A stretch of DNA of 44,597 nt from a virus. The first letter of the stretch is position 1. The number at the start of each line of letters is the position of its first letter. The notes under the pieces were generated by a model, which saw only the letters and a program-made list of their open reading frames with translations, had not been told where the DNA came from and made no database searches. Positions 29,671-37,335 of the stretch are shown piece after piece. Where the stretch lies: the IMG/VR virus record IMGVR_UViG_3300036841_000277, positions 1-44,597 of that record. One strand, given 5' to 3'. The position numbers and the translations under genes are program-made.

Positions 29671-30738
29671 TCACGCGATTTCGATCGCGTTCGGCTGCGC
29701 CGTCTCGGTCCAGCGCGCCTTGATGTAGATCTCAGTCGTCTTCGCGTCGGCGTGGCCGCAGAGTAGCTGGATCCGCTCGATTGGCATGCCCGCGAGCCAC
29801 ATGTCGGTGGCGCCCTTACCCTTCAGGTCGCGGAAGCCGAACGAGGCGACCTTCGCCTTGCGCTGCGCGCGCTTGAGCATCGCGGAGATGCCGTCGTACG
29901 TGTAGCGGCTGCCGGCCTGCACGCGCTTCGATGTGCGCGTCGTGTGCAGGATCGGCTGGTGCAGCACCGGCACCGCGCCGACGGCGGCCGCGACCAGCTC
30001 GCCCAGGCGGCCGGTGAGCGCGATGTCGACCAGGCGCCCGGTCTTGCTCTGGCGGAAGTGCAGGACACGCTCGGCGCCCTTGCTGCGGATGTTCGCCGGC
30101 GTCCAGGCCAGGACATCGACCTCGGGCCGCTGGAGCGTGCGGTAGACCAGCTCCATCATCAGGCGCACCGCCGGCGGCGCTGCGTCGTACGTGGCGCGGT
30201 ACTCGGCGTGCGTCACGTAGCGGTCGCGCGCCTTCTCCGGGTTGCGCACGATGCCGCTGCGCCGCATGCAGGGGTTGACCTGCAGGCCGGCGTTGTGGAT
30301 CGGCGAGCGCAGCATCCACGAGAAGCACGACGACAGGCAGGCCTTCTCGCGGTTCGCGACCACGCTGCGGCCGTGCTCGACGCCCATCTCCAGGTAGGCG
30401 TTCACGTGGTTCGGCTCGACCTCGGTGGGCAGCATCGCGCCGAAGTAGGCCTTCAGCGGCCGCGCGTATGCGGTGTAGTCGGCGAGCGTCCTTGCGCTGA
30501 GCTTGCCGGCGCGCACGCGCTGTCCGCAATCGACCAGGAACTGATCGAAGAACCACGTCATCGTGCCGTAAGCGCCCTTCGGGTCGTTGTAGTGCTCGGC
30601 GCGCTTGCGGGCGGCCGCCAGATCCTTGCCCAGTGGCTCCCAGCGTCCGGTGTCTCGGTGGACGTAGTAGAACGAGCCGCGGCGGACGTAGACGCGTTCC
30701 GGCAGCCCGAGGCTATCGTCCTTGCGCTTTCGGCCCAC
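29671..30738 (-). CDS. int: Tyrosine-type integrase
   Basis: A 355-residue tyrosine recombinase. Residues ~30-140 hold an N-terminal arm/core-binding region (YGTMTWFFDQFLVDCGQRVRAG...SARTLADYTAY). The catalytic domain has Arg in VYRTLQRPEVDVLAW, Lys in FRQSKTGRL, a box II region FGFRDLKGKGATDMW, and the LLCGHADAKTTEIYIK end with conserved His and the nucleophilic Tyr. Box II reads R-D-L-K instead of the usual H/R-x-x-R, so one catalytic arginine is possibly replaced by Lys. The gene ends about 140 bases from the attP core, as expected. Its start overlaps the DUF4224 gene. Confidence 0.9.
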   Translation of the reverse strand: MGRKRKDDSLGLPERVYVRRGSFYYVHRDTGRWEPLGKDLAAARKRAEHYNDPKGAYGTMTWFFDQFLVDCGQRVRAGKLSARTLADYTAYARPLKAYFGAMLPTEVEPNHVNAYLEMGVEHGRSVVANREKACLSSCFSWMLRSPIHNAGLQVNPCMRRSGIVRNPEKARDRYVTHAEYRATYDAAPPAVRLMMELVYRTLQRPEVDVLAWTPANIRSKGAERVLHFRQSKTGRLVDIALTGRLGELVAAAVGAVPVLHQPILHTTRTSKRVQAGSRYTYDGISAMLKRAQRKAKVASFGFRDLKGKGATDMWLAGMPIERIQLLCGHADAKTTEIYIKARWTETAQPNAIEIA

Positions 30739-30991
30739 GCTTGCCTCCCGCGATCACCTGCAGCAGCGCCGCGCGATCGGGCTGCCCGCCCGGCGCATTC
30801 TGCGCCGGCGCGCCGAAGCGGGCGGCGCCGGCGACGCGCTCAAGCTCCGAGCGCATCAGGAGCGGCTTGCCGTTCGGCCGGCGCTCGACGTGGTAGCCGG
30901 CGCGCTTCAACCAGCGAATCTGGGCGGCTGGCTGCTGCAGCGGCGCGCACATCTCGGCCAACTCGGCGTCGGAGAGCCAGGGGGCGGACAT
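30713..30991 (-). CDS. DUF4224 protein
   Basis: A 92-residue protein from ATG 30991 (ATGA overlap with the upstream gene). APWLSDAELAEMCAPLQQPAAQIRWLKRAGYHVERRPNGKPLL is a DUF4224 signature with an HTH-like helix. The family is often found just before phage integrases and may act as an excisionase or regulator. It overlaps the integrase start by 26 bases, so the two are co-expressed. Confidence 0.85.
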   Translation of the reverse strand: MSAPWLSDAELAEMCAPLQQPAAQIRWLKRAGYHVERRPNGKPLLMRSELERVAGAARFGAPAQNAPGGQPDRAALLQVIAGGKRGPKAQGR

Positions 30992-31170
30992 CACCCGCGC
31001 GCCGTGACGCGATCCCAGATCGCGCCGAGCTTCTCGGCCTGGCGCTCCGTCAGCGCCTTGCCGCCGGCGAGCTGCGCCTTGATCGAGTCGAGGAAGCCGC
31101 GCTCCCAGTCGTCGAGACGCGACTCGCGCGCCTCGCAGTCGTCGATCAGCTGCTGGGTGTCGTCGTCCAT
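30991..31170 (-). CDS. Small helical phage protein
   Basis: A 59-residue protein from ATG 31170: DDDTQQLIDDCEARESRLDDWERGFLDSIKAQLAGGKALTERQAEKLGAIWDRV. It is acidic at the start with a Leu-rich helix; the TERQAEKLGAIWDR part recurs in small phage proteins of unknown role. It is tightly coupled to DUF4224 at one end and to the XRE regulator at the other. No function assigned. Confidence 0.7.
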   Translation of the reverse strand: MDDDTQQLIDDCEARESRLDDWERGFLDSIKAQLAGGKALTERQAEKLGAIWDRVTARG

Positions 31171-31451
31171 CACTTCCTCCGCGCCCACAACGTAAGCGCC
31201 ACGCCGCACGCGTCGGCGATCGCCTCGAGCTGCGGCAGCGTGATCTGCTGCCGACCCGACTCGATCCACGTGATCCGGGTGCGCGACGAGCCGCCCGTGA
31301 TTCGTTCGGCGAGCTGCTGCTGCGTCAGGCCGGCAGCAGTGCGCAGGCGCCGGACGATGAAGCCGGTGCCGTCGCGCGCGTACGTCTCCGACTTGCTATC
31401 GGGCACGTCGGGGGCCAACTGCATGTCGGCGGCGAGGCGCAGCTCGATCAC
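31170..31451 (-). CDS. XRE-family HTH regulator
   Basis: A 93-residue protein from GTG 31451. Residues ~30-85 are an HTH: RRLRTAAGLTQQQLAERITGGSSRTRITWIESGRQQITLPQLEAIADAC. The recognition helix region (SSRTRITWIESG) is atypical in the turn (GGSSR) but the flanking 'LTQQQLA' and 'LPQLEAIADA' are standard for XRE. It probably regulates an early phage promoter or an excision function. It overlaps neighbours on both sides by one to four bases. Confidence 0.8.
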   Translation of the reverse strand: MIELRLAADMQLAPDVPDSKSETYARDGTGFIVRRLRTAAGLTQQQLAERITGGSSRTRITWIESGRQQITLPQLEAIADACGVALTLWARRK

Positions 31452-31741
31452 CCGAATAGCCCCGGCTGATCGCCTGCAAGCTCTGCCCGCCGCGGCGCGT
31501 GCTCGGGGCAGAGGTGCGTGTCGCGTCCGACCTCGGTCGCGTGCTCGCTGCAGAGCGGCATGTCGCACGTGCCGCCGGTGAGCAGCTTGAAGTCGCAGAG
31601 GAACAGGCTGATGCCGCAGCAGCGCATCGAACTGCTGCCGTCGCCGAGGATGAACGCGCGGCACGGCGCCGGCGGGTTCTTCGCGGCCCTGCCGCTGAGC
31701 TTCAGGTGCATGGCGATGCCGTTGACGCGATACCAGGGCAT
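31448..31741 (-). CDS. Cysteine-rich small phage protein
   Basis: A 97-residue protein from ATG 31741 (a GTG three bases upstream is possible). MPWYRVNGIAMHLKLSGRAAKNPPAPCRAF precedes a Cys-rich part (SMRCCGISLFLCDF, GTCDMPLCSEHATEVGRDTHLCPEHAP). The CDMPLCSEH / CPEH arrangement looks like a treble-clef or zinc-ribbon metal site. No family is named. It overlaps the XRE gene by four bases. Confidence 0.65.
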   Translation of the reverse strand: MPWYRVNGIAMHLKLSGRAAKNPPAPCRAFILGDGSSSMRCCGISLFLCDFKLLTGGTCDMPLCSEHATEVGRDTHLCPEHAPRRAELAGDQPGLFG

Positions 31742-31744
31742 CAC

Positions 31745-32308
31745 TCAGCTCGCACCGCGAAGCTGGCCGGCGTCAGGAACGCCGCCTGGACTCTCCTGAG
31801 CGGCTATGGCGGCGTCCGCGGCGATGTCGAGCGTCGGATGCGCGCCGAAGACATCGCAGCCGATGGCGAGGTACGTGACCCGACGCGCGCCGTCGATGTG
31901 CAAGGCGAGTTGTTCCTGCTCGCGCAGCCACTGCCACCGCTTCGCATCTCGCTCGCTTGCCTCCTGCTCGCTTGCCTCCTGCTGTACGAGAGTGGCGCGA
32001 TACCAGCACAGTCCGGTGCGCGCCTCCTCCAGCGCGTCTCGGAGCGCCGCCGCCTTGCGCCTCTCGGCGATCAGAAGCGAGAGGCAGCCATCAACGTCGG
32101 CGCGGTTCCGCGCGATGCACTCGGCCGGCGTCTCGCCTTCCTTGAGAAACGGCGCGCAGGCCTCGATCCACGCCACCGGCTCTGCCACTGGTTGTCGGGA
32201 GGCGGCGATGGCGGCGCGCGCGCACGCGCGGCCGTAGTCCTGCACGCGATCGTCGGCGGGCTTGCCGAACTCGTCGAAGACCGCGAACTGGAGCAGTGGC
32301 AGCACCAT
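31745..32308 (-). CDS. Hypothetical phage protein with coiled coil
   Basis: A 187-residue protein (ATG 32308). It has QPVAEPVAWIEACAPFLKEGETPAECIARNRADV, a helix-rich centre and an EQEASEQEASERDAKRWQWLREQEQLAL segment in which a 5-residue repeat reflects a duplicated 14-bp DNA motif. 'DAKRWQWLREQ' occurs in several small phage proteins of unknown function. Its stop is three bases from the next start. No signal peptide or membrane segment. Confidence 0.7.
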   Translation of the reverse strand: MVLPLLQFAVFDEFGKPADDRVQDYGRACARAAIAASRQPVAEPVAWIEACAPFLKEGETPAECIARNRADVDGCLSLLIAERRKAAALRDALEEARTGLCWYRATLVQQEASEQEASERDAKRWQWLREQEQLALHIDGARRVTYLAIGCDVFGAHPTLDIAADAAIAAQESPGGVPDAGQLRGAS

Positions 32309-32311
32309 GGC

Positions 32312-32908
32312 TCAGTGCGCCACGTGCTGCTCGTCGCCACCGCGGCCGCGCCGGCGCTTCGGCGTCGCGGGCTCGTCGATCTCGTCCTGCACGGGCTCTG
32401 GCGGCGTCAGCGTGATCTGCATGTCGCGCGACTTCAGCTTCGCCAGCTTGCCGAACTGCGTCTCGGTGACGTTGGCCGACTCGATGTCGCACTTGATCAG
32501 GACCGTGCCGCCCTCCTTCGGGTGCAGCCGGAAATTGCTGATCGCGCAGTCCTCGATCTCGATGTTGCGCTTGCCGCCGGTGCCGTAGTCGATGACCAGG
32601 CCGTAGCCGGTGAGCTCCTGCTCCCAGTGCAGCGCGCCGACCTTCTGGCCGATCGCGGTGAGGTTCGGCTTGTCGCTCGCCGCCTCGATGCCGTCGAGCT
32701 CGGCCTGCGGCGCGAGTCCCTTCGGCAGCTTGCAGAACAGCATCGACTTGAGCGAGCCGTCGAAGTACGCGAGCGCGTCGTTCGTCAGCGTGATCTCGAC
32801 CGAGAGCTTCGCGCCGGGGTCCTCGTCGGGCTGGCGGTTCTTCTGCGACAGGACGATCAGGTCGAGCAGCTTGGCCTTCGCCCAGCTCTCCAGTTCGAAC
32901 AGTGCCAT
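32312..32908 (-). CDS. Conserved hypothetical phage early protein
   Basis: A 198-residue protein. It opens ALFELESWAKAKLLDLIVLSQKNRQPDEDPG (helix then acidic loop), followed by a beta-rich part (SVEITLTNDALAYFDGSLKSMLFCKLP and WEQELTGYGLVIDYGTGGKRNIEIEDCAISNFRL) and a basic, acidic mixed tail (TPKRRRGRGGDEQ). It resembles proteins found beside phage recombination genes, but I cannot name it. Possibly part of the DNA recombination module. Confidence 0.6.
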   Translation of the reverse strand: MALFELESWAKAKLLDLIVLSQKNRQPDEDPGAKLSVEITLTNDALAYFDGSLKSMLFCKLPKGLAPQAELDGIEAASDKPNLTAIGQKVGALHWEQELTGYGLVIDYGTGGKRNIEIEDCAISNFRLHPKEGGTVLIKCDIESANVTETQFGKLAKLKSRDMQITLTPPEPVQDEIDEPATPKRRRGRGGDEQHVAH

Positions 32909-32933
32909 GGGTTGCCTTTTGGGCGTTGATGAG

Positions 32934-33164
32934 TCAGTGCGCCTTGCCGCCCCCCGGCGGCTCCTCGATGTCTTCGGGCTTGTCGTCGAGTTGGCGGAAG
33001 AGCGCCTTGAGCGCGCTGCCTTCGGAGGCGCGCACTTGCTGGCAGATGTAGCAGTTGCAGCCGGGGCCGACGGGGCTGGCGAGCTGCTGGCGCAGCCGCG
33101 AACGCACGAGGCGCGCGCGCATCACGTTCAGGCGCTTCGCCATCAGGGTCTCGCGGAGGTTCAT
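32934..33164 (-). CDS. Small Cys-containing protein
   Basis: A 76-residue protein from ATG 33164 that overlaps the previous stop (ATGA). Basic N-terminus (RETLMAKRLNVMRARLVRSRLRQQL) then CNCYICQQ, a C-x-C-x2-C cluster that could bind zinc, and a Glu/Pro/Gly tail. Might bind nucleic acid. Role unknown. Confidence 0.6.
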   Translation of the reverse strand: MNLRETLMAKRLNVMRARLVRSRLRQQLASPVGPGCNCYICQQVRASEGSALKALFRQLDDKPEDIEEPPGGGKAH

Positions 33165-33445
33165 GGTCGCACCTCGAATGCCGGCGACCCAGTTCGCGCA
33201 TCGCGCCAGCCGCCCTCCAGATCCCAGCGCATCAGCACCGCGCCGAGCGCCTCGTCCACCGACACGCGCAGCGTCGGGCAGCCCTTCGGGTCCTCGCTGT
33301 TGAGCAGCGTGCGGATCAAATCCTCGGCGGCATCGAGCACGAGGAACGACTGATCGTCGTCGGCCGCGTCGAACCGGCCGAGCAGCTTCCAGGAGCCGCT
33401 GTTGTTCAGCTCGAGGCGGCAGGGCTTGAGCATCGGCACGCTCAC
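33161..33445 (-). CDS. Hypothetical small phage protein
   Basis: A 94-residue protein (ATG 33445) with LKPCRLELNNSGSWKLLGRFDAADDDQSFLVLDAAEDLIRTLLN, a beta strand then acidic loop then helix. Its end overlaps the next gene by four bases. No recognised domain. The tight coupling suggests a gene of the early operon rather than a shadow. Confidence 0.6.
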   Translation of the reverse strand: MSVPMLKPCRLELNNSGSWKLLGRFDAADDDQSFLVLDAAEDLIRTLLNSEDPKGCPTLRVSVDEALGAVLMRWDLEGGWRDARTGSPAFEVRP

Positions 33446-33738
33446 GCCTTGGGCCAGCCGCGCAGCCTGGCGCAGCCGGTGTTCGCCTCGTACCAGCGGA
33501 GCATTTCCACCACGCGCGCGACGGCGCGCCGATCCTCACGCTGCTCGTCGCTCGTCTGCGGGAACATCTCGCCGCGACGCGCCGCTTCGGCGCCGACGGC
33601 GCAGATCGCGGCGGCGACATCCTCCATGCGCAGGGCCACCGGATCCGCGGGCGGCGCTGCGGGTGAGGGCATAGGCGGCGCTTCCGGCCGGTGGCCGAGC
33701 AAGCGCAGCCAAGGCGAGGGGGTCAGGTCGTGGCTCAC
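33442..33738 (-). CDS. Hypothetical small phage protein
   Basis: A 98-residue protein from GTG 33738 (overlap with the upstream stop). It has SHDLTPSPWLRLLGHRPEAPPMPSPAAPPADPV, a Pro-rich linker, then DVAAAICAVGAEAARRGEMFPQTSDEQREDRRAVARVVEMLRWYEAN, a helix-rich part with basic residues. The C-terminal half looks like a helical bundle. Function unknown. Confidence 0.6.
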   Translation of the reverse strand: MSHDLTPSPWLRLLGHRPEAPPMPSPAAPPADPVALRMEDVAAAICAVGAEAARRGEMFPQTSDEQREDRRAVARVVEMLRWYEANTGCARLRGWPKA

Positions 33739-34139
33739 GCTGGCTCGCTCGCGGGTTCGACCGGCACCGGCGCGGCCTCGGCAGGCGCCGCGACGGTCAG
33801 CGTCGGCACCGGCACCTGGTCCAGCGCGCGGACCTGCGCCTGCAACGCCTCGATGTGCGCCTGCAACGCCTCGATGTGCGCCTGCAACTGCGCCACGCTC
33901 GGCCGCGGCACGCTCTTGAGGCCGAACTGCTTGCGCCACTCCGCGACCTGGGCGGCGCTCACTTTGCGCCCGAACGATGCGCCGACCAGATCGGCCACCG
34001 TGGCGTCCGGCATCGTCGCCTCGCTCTCGATGACGCGCGTGATCATCTTGTGCTTCTCGACGAGCGTCATCGACTTCTCGCGGGGCTTGCGCGGCTTCGG
34101 GGTAGCGGGCGCTGCGGGCTTGGTCTTCGTGGTTGCCAT
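33735..34139 (-). CDS. Hypothetical protein with HTH-like and tandem coiled-coil repeats
   Basis: A 134-residue protein: basic Ala/Pro/Lys-rich start, SMTLVEKHKMITRVIESEATMPDATVADLVGASFGRKVSAAQVAEWRKQFGL (a helix-turn-helix-like order), then three copies of LQAHIEA (residues ~85-105) that come from a 21-bp DNA repeat. Possible DNA-binding regulator with a repeat oligomerisation arm. Uncertain. Confidence 0.6.
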   Translation of the reverse strand: MATTKTKPAAPATPKPRKPREKSMTLVEKHKMITRVIESEATMPDATVADLVGASFGRKVSAAQVAEWRKQFGLKSVPRPSVAQLQAHIEALQAHIEALQAQVRALDQVPVPTLTVAAPAEAAPVPVEPASEPA

Positions 34140-34170
34140 GTGTCCTCGGGTCGTTGATGGTGGTGCGGCG

Positions 34171-34189
34171 GCCGGGCAGCAAGCCCGGC
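34171..34189. promoter_or_regulatory. Hairpin between SSAP-like gene and its downstream gene
   Basis: A perfect 7-bp inverted repeat GCCGGGC/GCCCGGC (34171-34177, 34183-34189), 5-base loop, with a second GC-rich repeat (CCCCC/GGGGG around 34198-34211) nearby. It lies in a 127-base gap of the minus-strand operon. It could slow or end part of the transcripts; no T-tract follows in either direction. Confidence 0.35.
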
Positions 34190-34266
34190 TCTCGGAGCCC
34201 CCAGGAGGGGGAGGAATGGTTCAGGGCCTCGCACGGCGCACGCCGCCGCCGCGGTTGATCGGTCGG

Positions 34267-35343
34267 CTACTTGCCGGGCGGGTACTTCTTCTCGTAGGCG
34301 GCCGTCAGCGCGAGCAGGTCGTCGGCGCCGAGCACGTCGCTCGCTTCGCCGAAGAGCAAGGCGGCCGTCTCGGACGACGTCGCCTCTTCGAGCTTCGCGA
34401 GGTACTCGGGCAGGAGGGACGGGCCGGCGTTCGGTGCCGCCGGGGCGGCCCCGGTGGACGGCTGCGCCGCGGCCGGTTTGCGTGCCGCCGATTTCTTCGC
34501 TGCCGTCGCCGCGCGCACCTTCTCGATGCTGCCGTTCGGATCGGTCGGCGTCGGTGTCTCGCCCATGTCGAACCACTCGGCGGCCGTGCTCATCTCGTCG
34601 CGCAGGCTCGCGTAGATGCGCTTCAGGCTGACGACCTGCGCAGGCGAAATCGCGTCCAGCCGACGCTGGATGCGCTTCTCGATGTGGTCCTTCGTGACGC
34701 CGTGGGGCGCGAAGGCGTCGAGCATCTTCGCCATCGCCTCGGGCGACGTATCGGCCTTCACCTTGAGCGTGAGCGCCGCCTGCTGCTCGGCCGCGTCCTG
34801 CACGTCCTTCGGGATCACGGCCATCAGGCATGCGCGCACGCGGCGCTGCGCCATGTTCGCGCACAGCTCATAGACCTCGCGCTCGTCCTTCAGCTTGTAG
34901 CCGCCGCCGCGCGTGTCGCGCCAGTGGCGGACGATGAACTGTAGGGGCCGGCACGTGCGCGACTGGAGGTCCCAGGCGAAGGCGCGAACCTCGCTGTACG
35001 GCACGCCGTCCTCGCCAGTGCCGCGCGAGACCTCGGACCACCCGAACTCCATGTTGCCCCACTGCTGCGCGATGGCCTGCATCGAGTGGATCGACAGGCC
35101 GCTGACGCTGCTGCCGCCTTTCGCGTATTCGTAGTTCGCGATCTCGGCCAGCGTCGGCCGACTGAACGCATTGATGATCGCGTCCATCGCACGGCGCTCG
35201 TCGCGCGGGAAGCGCTCGGCCATCAGGAACTTCGTCTGCATCTCGGCCAGCTCGCGCGCCTGGCTCTGGCGCGCGCCGCTGGTCTCGGCGACGGCGCCGC
35301 GCTGCTGCTGGCCCGCGAAGGGCGATTCGATGACGGCGCTCAT
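34267..35343 (-). CDS. Single-strand annealing recombinase-like protein
   Basis: A 358-residue protein next to a RecE-like exonuclease. ARELAEMQTKFLMAERFPRDERRAMDAIINAFSRPTLAEIANYEYAKGGSSVSGLSIHSMQAIAQQWGNMEFGW and the following EVYELCANMAQRRVRACLMAVIPKDVQDAAEQQ fit phage annealing proteins of the RecT/Bet-related kind that partner with 5'-3' exonucleases. A Lys/Ala/Pro linker and a small C-terminal domain (SSETAALLFGEASDVLGADDLLALTAAYEKKY) may contact SSB or the exonuclease. Assignment relies mainly on its neighbour and general pattern. Confidence 0.65.
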   Translation of the reverse strand: MSAVIESPFAGQQQRGAVAETSGARQSQARELAEMQTKFLMAERFPRDERRAMDAIINAFSRPTLAEIANYEYAKGGSSVSGLSIHSMQAIAQQWGNMEFGWSEVSRGTGEDGVPYSEVRAFAWDLQSRTCRPLQFIVRHWRDTRGGGYKLKDEREVYELCANMAQRRVRACLMAVIPKDVQDAAEQQAALTLKVKADTSPEAMAKMLDAFAPHGVTKDHIEKRIQRRLDAISPAQVVSLKRIYASLRDEMSTAAEWFDMGETPTPTDPNGSIEKVRAATAAKKSAARKPAAAQPSTGAAPAAPNAGPSLLPEYLAKLEEATSSETAALLFGEASDVLGADDLLALTAAYEKKYPPGK

Positions 35344-36183
35344 TCAGTTCTCCGCGAAGTTCGCCCAACGGGGCAGGTTGATGAGGTTGATGCCCGGCGC
35401 GTAGCCCGGCCACTTGCCGGTGCGCTTGCAATCGGCGTAGAGGTACAGCAGCCGGCGGCACTCCGCGCGCGCCTTGTCGAGCACGTCGTCGCCGAGCATG
35501 TAGGCGGCGGCCGCGTACGGCCACGACGACTCGACTGCAGCGAACACGAACCCGTGCACGCGCCTCCCGGTCGCCTGCTCGTAGCCCTCTGAGTACCACG
35601 CGGCTTGCAGGTGGTATGCGAAGTTCCAGATCGCGCGGCTGAAGCCCTCCGGGCTCGCTTCGACGCACGTCTTCCCATCGACGAGGATCACGCCATCGCC
35701 GGCCGGGCTGACCCAGTCGGGCCGGCACTTGCACAGCTCGCTCGTGTAGTCGTCGATCCAGAAGGCCGACGGCTCGGGTATGCCCTCGGCGAGCAGCGCC
35801 GCGACATCGGGCAGCTCGCGGATCGCCGCCGCCTGCGCACGCGCGGCCGTCATCGCGTCCGGGCTGACGAGTTCGCGGCCGGCGTTGGCGGCGAGCCAGG
35901 CCTTGCCCGCAGCCGTCCGCCCGTCGTGCCCCTCGGGCTTGACGGCGTACCGCTCGCCGAGCGCGTGCGGCTCGAACAGCGCGCAGTGCACCAGCGTGCC
36001 GTTGCGCATCGCCGGCGTCGGCTCGCTCGCCGGCCGGTTCGGGTCGAGCTGCAGGCCGTAGAAGTGCGCGGGGCTCTGCTGCATGCGCTTCAGGCCGCCG
36101 GCGCTCATCGCAGGGATCGAGTGGTAGACCTCCGCCGGCATGTGCGGGATGAGGCCGAGCTTCAGGTCGGCGGGCGCGTTCAT
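35344..36183 (-). CDS. RecE/exonuclease VIII-like PDDEXK nuclease
   Basis: A 279-residue protein. N-terminal VYHSIPAMSAGGLKRMQQSPAHF and MRNGTLVHCALFEP are the usual start of RecE C-terminal-type nucleases. The PD-(D/E)xK site is visible: CRPDWVSPAGDGVILVDGKTC (Asp then D-x-K), followed by the QxxxY motif in LQAAWYSEGYEQ. It digests one strand of double-stranded DNA to feed the annealing protein. It adjoins the SSAP-like gene with no gap, and its start overlaps the upstream gene. Confidence 0.85.
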   Translation of the reverse strand: MNAPADLKLGLIPHMPAEVYHSIPAMSAGGLKRMQQSPAHFYGLQLDPNRPASEPTPAMRNGTLVHCALFEPHALGERYAVKPEGHDGRTAAGKAWLAANAGRELVSPDAMTAARAQAAAIRELPDVAALLAEGIPEPSAFWIDDYTSELCKCRPDWVSPAGDGVILVDGKTCVEASPEGFSRAIWNFAYHLQAAWYSEGYEQATGRRVHGFVFAAVESSWPYAAAAYMLGDDVLDKARAECRRLLYLYADCKRTGKWPGYAPGINLINLPRWANFAEN

Positions 36184-36551
36184 CCGAGGCTCCGCACGTA
36201 GCTGATCAGCGCCGTGAAGCCCCACGCCATCAGCACGCTGCCGACGACGACGAACACGAGGCCCTCGAGGAAGTGCGCGCAGCTCTCGCGGCGCGGCACG
36301 TGCCGGCCCGTCGGCGGCGGCTCGACCTGGCGCGTCCACGGCACCGTGCGCGGCCCTCGCCGCTCTTCGTCGATGACGCTGTCGCCGGCGTCGAGCGCGA
36401 ACGCCCGCTCGCTGCGCTGCGCACGGTCGGTGGCGACGAGCCGCAGCACCGGCGGAGTCAGCGGCCACGACTGGTTCGGAGTGGCGCGCCAGCGCGGCGG
36501 CGATGCGTTGCGCAGGTGCCGGTCGACGGCGTGCAGGTGGGCGTCGGGCAT
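36180..36551 (-). CDS. Small protein with a C-terminal membrane segment
   Basis: A 123-residue protein from ATG 36551. The first ~95 residues are soluble and basic (PDAHLHAVDRHLRNASPPRWRATPNQ, VPWTRQVEPPPTG); the last ~25 include a TM helix (LEGLVFVVVGSVLMAWGFTAL). Overlaps the exonuclease start by four bases. Similar anchored small proteins occur in phage early regions. Unknown role, possibly host-membrane effect. Confidence 0.6.
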   Translation of the reverse strand: MPDAHLHAVDRHLRNASPPRWRATPNQSWPLTPPVLRLVATDRAQRSERAFALDAGDSVIDEERRGPRTVPWTRQVEPPPTGRHVPRRESCAHFLEGLVFVVVGSVLMAWGFTALISYVRSLG

Positions 36552-36553
36552 GG

Positions 36554-37330
36554 TCAGGCCTCCGCTGTGGTTGCAGCCATCCGCCGGACGAGATCGACGG
36601 CGCTCTGTTGCAGCCACTCCGTCGTTGCCTTCAGCGCGTCCCAGGCGGCGGCCCTGGCGGCCCTGGCGGCCCAGGCGGCGTCCCAGGCGGCGTCCCCGGC
36701 GGCGGCCCAGGCGGCGTTCCTGGCGGCGTCCCCGGCGGCCCAGGCGGCGTTCCTGGCGGCGTCCCCGGCGGCCCAGGCGGCGTTCCTGGCGGCGTCCCCG
36801 GCGGTCCAGGCGGCGTTCCTGGCGGCGTTCCTGGCGGCGTCCCAGGCGGCGGCCCAGGCGGCGTCCCAGGCGGCGACCGCGTCGCTTCGCGCCGCGTTGA
36901 GCGCCGGCATCAGCGAGGGACACTGCGCGAAGTCGGTGATCTCGGGCAGCGACTCCAGCGCGTCCGCGTGCTGCTCCAGCTTCGCGAGCCGCAGCCATGC
37001 AGGCGTATGCACGCGGATGAGCCAGTCGGCCGCCATCGTCGCGCGGCGCTGTTCGACGGCCGGCGTCGAGCGCGTGCCGACCAGCAGTGGGATCAGCGGC
37101 TTCAGCAGGCGATCGCGGTCGGCGTCGCTCGGCAGCGCGTCGTTCCACGTCACCATGAACGCCGTCAGCACCGGGCACGCGCACTGCGGCGCATCGCTCC
37201 ACGGCTCGCCGGCGACGTACGACACTGCCTCCATCACGCACATCCCGCGCTCGAAGTCCTCGTGCGAACCGCTGGATAGCGCGAGCGCCTGGATCTGTTG
37301 AAGGCGGTCTTGATGAATCGTCGTTTGCAT
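36554..37330 (-). CDS. Phage protein with Ala-Trp-Asp-type tandem repeats
   Basis: A 258-residue protein (ATG 37330). Residues 25-150 match a family that begins SHEDFERGMCVMEAVSYVAGEPWSD and contains LLKPLIPLLVGTRSTPAVEQRRATMAADWLIRVHTPAWLRLA. The rest is a tandem array with units such as ARNAAWAAGD and WDAAWAA, encoded by an 11-residue/33-bp repeat. The array is helical and amphipathic with regular Trp and may stack like a pentapeptide or helical-repeat protein. The opposite strand of the array reads GGVPGG, a shadow. Family function unknown. Confidence 0.7.
   Translation of the reverse strand: MQTTIHQDRLQQIQALALSSGSHEDFERGMCVMEAVSYVAGEPWSDAPQCACPVLTAFMVTWNDALPSDADRDRLLKPLIPLLVGTRSTPAVEQRRATMAADWLIRVHTPAWLRLAKLEQHADALESLPEITDFAQCPSLMPALNAARSDAVAAWDAAWAAAWDAARNAARNAAWTAGDAARNAAWAAGDAARNAAWAAGDAARNAAWAAAGDAAWDAAWAARAARAAAWDALKATTEWLQQSAVDLVRRMAATTAEA
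36640..36895 (-). repeat. 33-bp tandem repeat array within the Ala-Trp repeat gene
   Basis: About three near-perfect copies of a 33-bp unit (beginning CCCAGGCGGCGTTCCTGG on the + strand), plus diverged partial copies on both sides. Such arrays change length by slippage, so the copy number may differ between isolates. Confidence 0.7.
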
Positions 37331-37335
37331 GTTGG

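Noticed and set aside
36503-37279. Long + strand frame with GGVPGG repeats that looks collagen-like
   Set aside because: It is the exact antisense of the Ala-Trp repeat gene; the pattern follows from the 33-bp repeat read on the other strand, and all neighbours run on the minus strand. No ribosome site or start fits.
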